In this document: positions 1 to 4,728 of the stretch, in pieces
Position numbering within the stretch: the first letter of the stretch is position 1
Layout: every line of letters begins with the position of its first letter
Assembly (NCBI GenBank): GCA_031290755.1
Contig: JAITMY010000010.1
Coordinates: 1-6,346 of the forward strand
Direction of reading: 5' to 3'
DNA from: Prevotellaceae bacterium
GTDB taxonomy: Bacteria > Bacteroidota > Bacteroidia > Bacteroidales > UBA932
DNA: 6,346 nucleotides
Made by a program: the position numbers and the translations under genes
The notes under the pieces: model-generated
What the model saw: the letters and a program-made list of their open reading frames with translations, nothing else
Databases searched by the model: none
Told to the model about the DNA's origin: nothing

Positions 1-202
1 AGCGGCGCAGCTTGTGCTCCAGCGCTTGCTGCTCCTGCTCCGTCAGCAGGCTGGTGAAGTCGTTGACCAAGCGGGGAGGAGACATGGGCTTGGGGAGAGG
101 CTGCGCCGCCACCGAAGCGGCCACGAGCAGCGCGGCGGCGAGGCAGGCAAGCAGCTTCTGCCCCCAGCCTCCGCGCCATAGTTGATATGCCAGCTGCTGC
201 AT
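1..202 (-). CDS. Secreted TPM-domain (YgcG-like) protein, N-terminal part only
   Basis: The gene starts at ATG 202-200 and runs off the window at base 1, leaving 67 complete codons. Residues 14-33 form a signal-peptide-like stretch, with Lys16 before a Leu/Ala-rich core and a likely cleavage site after Val-Ala-Ala (residues 31-33). After a Pro-rich linker, residues 43-67 (PPRLVNDFTSLLTEQEQQAL and on) match the opening of the TPM domain found in YgcG and related proteins, where a VxD-type strand is followed by a helix rich in Glu/Gln/Leu. The gene begins 17 nt after the lemA stop, so the two are very likely co-transcribed; lemA next to TPM genes is a recurrent pairing. TPM proteins are secreted or membrane-anchored. 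Some have phosphatase activity and others act in membrane-protein assembly or repair, so the role here is open. Whether a C-terminal membrane segment or Gly-rich tail follows cannot be seen. Confidence 0.85.
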   Translation of the reverse strand, partial: MQQLAYQLWRGGWGQKLLACLAAALLVAASVAAQPLPKPMSPPRLVNDFTSLLTEQEQQALEHKLRR

Positions 203-219
203 TTTTTTGAAGTGTCAAA

Positions 220-804
220 TCAGAATTTTACGGCGGGGGCTTTGTCTGCGCCGGCCTCTGCCTCAAAGTAGGACTTCTTTTCAAAGCCGAACATGCCGGC
301 GAAGAGGTTGTTGGGGAAGCGGCGGATGTAGGTGTTGTACTCGCGCACCACCTCGTTAAAGCTGCGGCGCTCCACGGCAATTCTGTTCTCCGTGCCCTCC
401 AGCTGCGCTTGCAGCTCCATGAAGTTTTGGTTGGCCTTGAGGTCGGGGTAGCTTTCGGCAATGGCCATCAGCCGCCCCAAGGCCGACCCCACCTCGCTTT
501 GCGCGGCCTGAAACCTCTGAAGCGAGGCCTCGTCCAGCCTATCGGGGCTAACAACTACCTGCGTGGCGCGGGCGCGGGCTTCCACAACGCCTTGCAGCGT
601 GCCCTCCTCGTGCTTGGCGTAGCCCTTCACGGTTTCCACCAAGTTGGGGATGAGGTCGGCGCGGCGCTGGTACTGGTTCTGCACCTGCGCCCAAGCGGCC
701 TCCACTTTTTCCTGCATGGCCACCGGCTTGTTGTAGAGCGAGCACGATGGCAAGCCTGTGGCTACGAAGGCCAGCAAGGCTATGTACTTTATTTTTTTCA
801 TCAT
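220..804 (-). CDS. lemA: LemA family lipoprotein
   Basis: A 194-residue protein, a normal length for LemA. The N-terminus has a basic start (MMKKIK), a hydrophobic segment at about residues 7-18 and Cys21 in a Leu-Pro-Ser-Cys lipobox, which suggests a lipoprotein anchored at the outside of a membrane. Pro at -2 is not the commonest choice. The conserved core is clear: AWAQVQNQYQRRADLIPNLV at 37-56 continuing into ETVKGYAKHE, then ESYPDLKANQNF (117-128), a Glu/Arg-rich helix (GTENRIAVERR) and REYNTYIRRFPNNLFAGMFG (154-173). LemA folds as an antiparallel helical bundle; its biochemical role is not settled. Either of two adjacent Met codons (804 or 801) could be the start. A TAnnTTTG element about 40 bases upstream suggests its own promoter, and the secreted TPM-domain gene follows 17 nt downstream, so the two proteins probably work together at the cell envelope. 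Confidence 0.96.
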   Translation of the reverse strand: MMKKIKYIALLAFVATGLPSCSLYNKPVAMQEKVEAAWAQVQNQYQRRADLIPNLVETVKGYAKHEEGTLQGVVEARARATQVVVSPDRLDEASLQRFQAAQSEVGSALGRLMAIAESYPDLKANQNFMELQAQLEGTENRIAVERRSFNEVVREYNTYIRRFPNNLFAGMFGFEKKSYFEAEAGADKAPAVKF

Positions 805-843
805 TTAAGCGAGTAAAGAGCTGAGCTAATTCCAACGAAGCGG

Positions 844-851
844 CAAAGATA
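844..851 (-). promoter_or_regulatory. Probable promoter -7 element for lemA
   Basis: Read on the minus strand this is TATCTTTG, an exact match to the Bacteroidota -7 consensus TAnnTTTG. It lies in the 70-bp gap between the comEC stop and the lemA start and would give a leader of roughly 35 bases. No TTTG is found at the expected 19-21 nt upstream (the region reads TTTTTAATAACC), so the -33 element is poor or absent. There is no hairpin terminator after comEC, so read-through from comEC into lemA also remains possible. Confidence 0.55.
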
Positions 852-874
852 CGAGAAACTATGCTGGTTGGTTA

Positions 875-2989
875 TTAAAAAGTGTGAACAAACGCGCCTT
901 TTTCGTGCACGTTGTGGCAGGCTATCCCCATCTCCTCGTAGTCGCGCCGCAGGCGGGCGGCAAGGTAGGCGGGCATTGAGGAGTCGATGATGAGCAGCTG
1001 CGGGCGATAGATGGCGGCCACCTGCTTAGGCTTCAGCTTGCACGAGGAGGTGTGCACAAGGTAGCTCACCTCCAACGGCTGGGGCGGCTTGCGCACGGCC
1101 TCGTCGCGAAGAATTTTCACCGTTTCGCCCGCAAAGCTCACGAAGCTTTTGCAGATGCCTTTTTCGGCAATCACCATGCTGTCGCACTGCTGTAGCGCCA
1201 CCCTGCCCAGCGCATTCATGCTCGGAAAGCCAAGGGAGGCCATGTGGCTCTTCACGTTGAAGCTGAAGCTGCTTTGGAGGTCTGCGCTATCGCATAGCGC
1301 GAAGCCCTGCCGCCCGCTGATAAACGCGATGAGCGAGCTGTTTTTTACGCAGTACACCGCCATAATCCGGCTCTGCTGCTGCTCGTACTTTTGCACGGCA
1401 CGCAGCGACAGGCAGGCGACAAGCAGCGTGAGCGACAGCATGAGCAGCTTCACCCTCTTTGTCCACACGTAGAGCGCTCCTGCCACGACGAACAGCAGCA
1501 GCAGCCACGTTTGCAGCGGCGTTACCCACAAGGCCTCCAGCAGCGACATCGGGAGGCGCTCCACAAAGCGCACAAAGTAGTTGAGCAGCGCGATGCAGTA
1601 GCCCGTGAGCGTAACCAGCAGCCCGCCCACCAGCGATGCGGAGGGGATAAAAGCGGCGATGGCGGTGAGCAGGAACCCTCCCATAATAGCCGTTGTGGGG
1701 ATGGTAACGAGCATGTTGGTGAGTATAAAGTGCGTGGGGAACTGGTGAAAAAGGTAGGTCGCAATGGGGAACGTGCCAATGTTGGCCGCCACGGAAACCG
1801 TAGTCAGCGACCACACGGCATCGGGGAGCCAGCGCTTGAAGCTCAGCAGGCGGTAGATGCGCGGATGGAAAAACAGGATGGACAGCACCGCCACATACGA
1901 CAGCTGGAAGCCCGCATCGAAGAGGCTCAGCGGGTCGAACACGCAAATCAGAAAAGCGGAAAAGGCAAGCGTGTTGTAGGTATTCGTGTAGCGGTTGAGC
2001 ATTTGCCCAATGGTGAGCACCGTAAACATAATGCTGGCGCGCAGCACCGAGGGAGAGCAGCCTGCCACCAGCGCATACGACCAGATGACAAGCAGCACGA
2101 TAAGCCCACGCAGCACTCGACCGTACTTTCGTCGGTTCATAAACCGGAGGCAAAACCCCAGCATCATGCTGATGAGGCCTACGTGCAAGCCCGAAACGGC
2201 GAGGATGTGCATTGCGCCTGCGGCGGCATACGACTGTCGCAAGTCGGCATCCAGCATGGATTTGTCGCCCAGCGTGAGCGCTTGCAGCACGGCCAGCTCT
2301 TCGCCGCTAAGCCCCTGCTGCGCGAAGTAGCCGAGCAGCTTTTTGCGCAGCTGCTTGGGCAGCGTTTTCCACGCCGGCAGGTTGTCGTGGCTCACCACTG
2401 CGTAGCTGCCGACGTCCACGAAGGCGCTCGCGAACACTCCGCGCTGGCGCTGGTAGGCGCCGTAGTCAAACTCATACGGATTTTTCACCGTAGGGTGTGG
2501 GTTAGGCCGAATACGCGCCGCCAGCTTATCCCCCAGCGCTGGCAGCGTTGCCCCCTCGCCGTTGCGCACGTAGAGCAACATTTTTTCGTCGGCGCTGCGC
2601 CACGCGCCCGCGCTATCCCTGTAGGCGCTTACGCGCACGTGCAGCTTGGTGAACCGCGCCCCCGCCACCGGGTCGTCGTCCACCACAGCAGCTACGTACA
2701 GGTGCTGCCCCAGCGGTAGCGCACTTTCGCGCCGAACGCCCTGCGTGGCCGCCACGCCGACAAAGAACAGGAATAGGTTGGCCACAACCCCAAAGCACCA
2801 GCGCTTGCCGTAGGACGCAGGCCAGCGGCAGGTGCAGAGCATGAGCGCGAAGCAGCCCACGCACAGCGCCGCGGCGTCCACCGGCAGCCGGTAGATGTCC
2901 GCCTGCACAATGATACCCACGCACAGCGGAAGCAGCAGGCGCACGAACGGCGCGGAGCGAAAGTCTTCTACAAGTTCGGAGTAGCGCAT
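875..2989 (-). CDS. comEC: ComEC/Rec2 family DNA-uptake channel protein
   Basis: A 704-residue polytopic inner-membrane protein, the channel through which one DNA strand enters the cytoplasm during natural transformation. Residues about 12-82 hold N-terminal hydrophobic segments. Residues about 95-200 form the DUF4131-type soluble region, including PNPHPTVKNPYEFDYGAYQR (162-181), a pattern typical of the family. The competence domain begins with the hallmark HILAVSGLHVG at 261-271, followed by PSVLRASIM (313-321) and DPLSLFDAGFQLSYVAVLS (352-370). Further membrane segments run to about 528. The last 175 residues are soluble, and I see none of the HxHxDH-type metal-binding motifs of the beta-lactamase-like nuclease domain found in many ComEC proteins. 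The start is ATG 2989-2987, 17 nt after the ansA stop, with no obvious Shine-Dalgarno (CCACCACCACAACC precedes it), so translation may depend on coupling with ansA. DNA-uptake function is inferred from the family; no other competence gene is in the window. Confidence 0.95.
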   Translation of the reverse strand: MRYSELVEDFRSAPFVRLLLPLCVGIIVQADIYRLPVDAAALCVGCFALMLCTCRWPASYGKRWCFGVVANLFLFFVGVAATQGVRRESALPLGQHLYVAAVVDDDPVAGARFTKLHVRVSAYRDSAGAWRSADEKMLLYVRNGEGATLPALGDKLAARIRPNPHPTVKNPYEFDYGAYQRQRGVFASAFVDVGSYAVVSHDNLPAWKTLPKQLRKKLLGYFAQQGLSGEELAVLQALTLGDKSMLDADLRQSYAAAGAMHILAVSGLHVGLISMMLGFCLRFMNRRKYGRVLRGLIVLLVIWSYALVAGCSPSVLRASIMFTVLTIGQMLNRYTNTYNTLAFSAFLICVFDPLSLFDAGFQLSYVAVLSILFFHPRIYRLLSFKRWLPDAVWSLTTVSVAANIGTFPIATYLFHQFPTHFILTNMLVTIPTTAIMGGFLLTAIAAFIPSASLVGGLLVTLTGYCIALLNYFVRFVERLPMSLLEALWVTPLQTWLLLLFVVAGALYVWTKRVKLLMLSLTLLVACLSLRAVQKYEQQQSRIMAVYCVKNSSLIAFISGRQGFALCDSADLQSSFSFNVKSHMASLGFPSMNALGRVALQQCDSMVIAEKGICKSFVSFAGETVKILRDEAVRKPPQPLEVSYLVHTSSCKLKPKQVAAIYRPQLLIIDSSMPAYLAARLRRDYEEMGIACHNVHEKGAFVHTF

Positions 2990-3006
2990 GGTTGTGGTGG
3001 TGTTGG

Positions 3007-4032
3007 CTAAGGTTTAGAAATTTCGCCGCGCAGCGACATGTTGAGGTAGTGCCGGATGTCCTGATTGTCGTAGCGGCGCCCGGCGAGGTGCATGAGCTTG
3101 GCGAGCGCCGCCTCGGTGGTGATGTCGTGGCCGCTCTGCACGCCGGAGCGGAGCAGCATACGCCCTCCCTCGTAGGTGTTCATGTTGACACTTCCGGCCA
3201 AGCACTGCGTAACGTTGAGCACTATCACGCCGCGCATCACCGTCTCCTTCAGCAGCTGCAAAAACCACGGCGGGGTGGGGGCGTTGCCCGACCCGTAGGC
3301 CTCCATAATCACCGCCCGCAGCCCGTGCAGCCCCAAAATGCTTTGCGCGTAGGCCTCCGTCATGCCGGGAAATATTTTCAGGATGGCGATGTTGGCATCC
3401 AGCGCACCGTGCAGCTTCAGGGGCTTTTCGGTGTGCTCGGCGATATGCTTTTCGTTGTACGCAATGTGAATGCCAGCCTTGGCCAGCGAGGGGTAGTTGG
3501 CCGACCGGAAGGCCTGAAAGTGGTCGGCGTTGTACTTCGTTGTGCGGTTGCCGCGCAGCAGCTCGTTTCCGAAAAAGATGCACACCTCCGGCACGTGCGC
3601 CAAGCCGTCGAGCCGCTTGGCCGCCGCCACCTCAATGGCCGAAATCAGGTTCTCCTTTCCGTCCGTGCGAATCATCCCGATGGGCAGCTGGCTACCCGTG
3701 AGCACCACCGGCTTGCCCAAGTTTTCGAGCATGAAGCTCAGCGCTGAGGCCGTGTACGCCATGGTGTCGGTGCCGTGCAGCACCACGAACCCGTCGTAGG
3801 CCTCGTAGTGCGCTGCGATGGTGGTGGCCAGCTGCACCCACACGTCGGGGTTCACCTCCGACGAGTCGATGGGCGTGAGCGACAGCGTGTCGATGCGGAA
3901 GGCGAACTTCCGCAGCTCGGGCACCTCCTGCTCAACCTGCTCAAAGTTGAACGGTTGCAGCGCCCCCGTGGCCGGGTCCAGCTTCATCCCGATGGTGCCG
4001 CCGGTGTAAATGATTAAAATGGCGTGCTGCAT
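3007..4032 (-). CDS. ansA: Type I (cytoplasmic) L-asparaginase
   Basis: A 341-residue enzyme that hydrolyses L-asparagine to aspartate and ammonia. It is a full-length member of the asparaginase/glutaminase family. The first signature is YTGGTIGM (9-16), with candidate nucleophile Thr13. The second is HGTDTM (86-91), giving the catalytic Thr88-Asp89 pair. Substrate-binding residues are expected in IDSSEVNPDVW (55-65), and Lys166 in TTKYNADHF fits the conserved catalytic Lys. LTGSQLPIGMIRTDGKENL (111-129) is also characteristic. There is no signal peptide, which supports the cytoplasmic AnsA type over the periplasmic AnsB type. Cys277 (NVTQCLAGSVN) is at the place of the Cys that takes part in allosteric asparagine binding in E. 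coli AnsA, so similar regulation is possible. The ATG lies 6 nt after the toxin stop with GAGGAA in between, and comEC follows after 17 nt, so ansA sits in the middle of one transcription unit. Confidence 0.97.
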   Translation of the reverse strand: MQHAILIIYTGGTIGMKLDPATGALQPFNFEQVEQEVPELRKFAFRIDTLSLTPIDSSEVNPDVWVQLATTIAAHYEAYDGFVVLHGTDTMAYTASALSFMLENLGKPVVLTGSQLPIGMIRTDGKENLISAIEVAAAKRLDGLAHVPEVCIFFGNELLRGNRTTKYNADHFQAFRSANYPSLAKAGIHIAYNEKHIAEHTEKPLKLHGALDANIAILKIFPGMTEAYAQSILGLHGLRAVIMEAYGSGNAPTPPWFLQLLKETVMRGVIVLNVTQCLAGSVNMNTYEGGRMLLRSGVQSGHDITTEAALAKLMHLAGRRYDNQDIRHYLNMSLRGEISKP

Positions 4033-4038
4033 TTCCTC
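4033..4038 (-). promoter_or_regulatory. Ribosome binding site of ansA
   Basis: The whole 6-nt gap between the toxin stop (TAA) and the ansA start reads GAGGAA on the minus strand. It is a purine-rich, Shine-Dalgarno-like site placed very close to the ATG. It fixes the ansA start and suggests that ribosomes finishing the toxin can re-initiate on ansA. Confidence 0.5.
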
Positions 4039-4314
4039 TTATTTATCGTTGTAGTGTCCTGCTACTGAAAGCACCAACACCCTAACTACGTCATCATAGA
4101 TTTCGTACACAAGGCGATGCTTGTCTGTTATTTTTCGTGCGTAGCAGCCTGCAAGATTGCCGCTAAGCTGCTTGGGTTTTCCTGTTCCGGTGCGGGGGTG
4201 CTCGTGCAGCTCGCCTATCAGTTGCATCACTTTTTTGTGTGCTACAGGGTTGGATTTCTTAAATAGCGCCAGGCTTTCCAGAGCATCTGCGGTATAGTCA
4301 AGGGCGTAGGTCAT
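4039..4314 (-). CDS. yoeB: Txe/YoeB family mRNA-interferase toxin
   Basis: A 91-residue RelE-fold toxin, the usual YoeB length. YoeB proteins cleave mRNA in the ribosomal A site until bound by their antitoxin. The chosen start (ATG 4314-4312) overlaps the antitoxin stop as ATGA, and the protein then opens MTYALDYTADALESLALFKK as family members do. A longer reading frame from 4356 would only add residues out of frame with the antitoxin coding sequence. The family core is clear: HPRTGTGKPKQL (39-50), LAGCYARKITDKHRLVYEI (54-72) and the C-terminal LSVAGHYNDK. Compared from memory with E. coli YoeB, Arg67 and His87-Tyr88 match catalytic Arg65 and His83-Tyr84. The residue at the place of Glu46 is Lys48 (PKQL instead of PEPL), and the FWSRR motif reads CYARK. 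The toxin may therefore be weakened, or may use another base. It is followed at 6 nt by ansA. Confidence 0.93.
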   Translation of the reverse strand: MTYALDYTADALESLALFKKSNPVAHKKVMQLIGELHEHPRTGTGKPKQLSGNLAGCYARKITDKHRLVYEIYDDVVRVLVLSVAGHYNDK

Positions 4315-4595
4315 AACGATTCTAATAGCTTCCCTGATTCCTCTGCGGTTCTGCAACGAACCACCTTTCCTGCCCGCGCTTGCTGGCGGGAATGCTCAAT
4401 ACGGGCAATCTCTTCGGGAGAAAAAACATAGCTGTCGTTCTCGTTGCTTGCCATCGATACATGTTGGATAGGCATTAAGGCAAAGAGCTGGTTGTTTTCC
4501 CACAATATTTGTATTTGGGTGCCTCGGGTGGCTAACCCAAAAAATATGTTTTGTTTATCTGCAAACTCCTTACTGGTAATTTGTAATGTTTCCAT
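4311..4595 (-). CDS. Phd/YefM family antitoxin
   Basis: A 94-residue partner of the YoeB-type toxin, encoded just upstream and overlapping it by 4 nt (ATGA), the classic order for translational coupling. The N-terminal half (METLQITSKEFADKQNIFFG, then LATRGTQIQILWENNQLFAL) follows the Phd/YefM dimerisation and DNA-binding fold: a short strand, a helix beginning SKEF, then a beta hairpin. The C-terminal half (about 55-94, FSPEEIARIEHSRQQARAGK and on) is charged and helical, as expected for the flexible segment that wraps around and neutralises the toxin. Family members bind their own promoter, so it probably represses the promoter at 4639-4669, with the toxin as co-repressor. Positions 4441-4560 within the gene are about 41% G+C, far below comEC (75% over 2701-2760), which fits later acquisition. 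Confidence 0.9.
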   Translation of the reverse strand: METLQITSKEFADKQNIFFGLATRGTQIQILWENNQLFALMPIQHVSMASNENDSYVFSPEEIARIEHSRQQARAGKVVRCRTAEESGKLLESL

Positions 4596-4638
4596 ACCGT
4601 TTTATATTTAGCGTGTGTATTCCGTGAATTTTCTTTTG

Positions 4639-4669
4639 CAAATATACAAAATCTTTTCTTTTTCCCAAA
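4639..4669 (-). promoter_or_regulatory. Bacteroidota-type promoter of the antitoxin-toxin-ansA-comEC unit
   Basis: On the minus strand TTTG (4669-4666) is followed by exactly 19 nt and then TATATTTG (4646-4639). This matches the Bacteroidota housekeeping promoter (TTTG, 19-21 nt, TAnnTTTG) at every consensus position. The start of transcription would fall around 4632-4635, giving a leader of about 38 bases rich in A/T and without a Shine-Dalgarno. The TATATTTG box is flanked directly by TTTTG (4651-4647) and CAAAA (4638-4634), a short inverted repeat that could serve as an antitoxin operator. No other promoter of this kind was seen before ansA or comEC. Confidence 0.8.
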
Positions 4670-4673
4670 CCAC

Positions 4674-4706
4674 AAAAAAGCCCGCGCACGTGCGCGGGCT
4701 TTTTTT
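4674..4706 (-). terminator. Intrinsic terminator, palindromic, possibly bidirectional
   Basis: The bases 4674-4705 form a perfect 32-bp palindrome: six A, then GCCCGCGC, loop ACGT (4688-4691), GCGCGGGC, and six T. The RNA hairpin has an 8-bp all-G/C stem closed by A-U pairs and followed by a U-run on either strand. On the minus strand it lies 22 nt after the stop codon of the surface-protein gene and would end that transcript. The U-run stops 4 nt before the -33 box of the next promoter, so it insulates the toxin-antitoxin unit from read-through. Confidence 0.92.
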
Positions 4707-4728
4707 GTAGCGACCGTAAGGGGTAGCC

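Noticed and set aside
1391..2719. A 442-residue open frame on the plus strand
   Set aside because: It lies wholly antisense to comEC, has a composition dominated by Arg, His and Gln typical of G/C-rich antisense frames, and shows no recognisable domain. comEC has clear family motifs on the other strand.
2990..3006. A separate promoter for comEC in the 17-bp gap after ansA
   Set aside because: The gap is too short and contains no TAnnTTTG; its C/A-rich repeats (CCACCACCACAACC) look like plain spacer.
2992..3747. A 251-residue plus-strand frame opposite ansA
   Set aside because: Antisense to a gene with complete asparaginase motifs; its His/Arg/Val-rich product resembles nothing known to me.
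4039..4356. A longer toxin of 105 residues starting at 4356
   Set aside because: The extra 14 residues fit no family member, and the ATG at 4314 overlaps the antitoxin stop as ATGA and gives the normal YoeB N-terminus.
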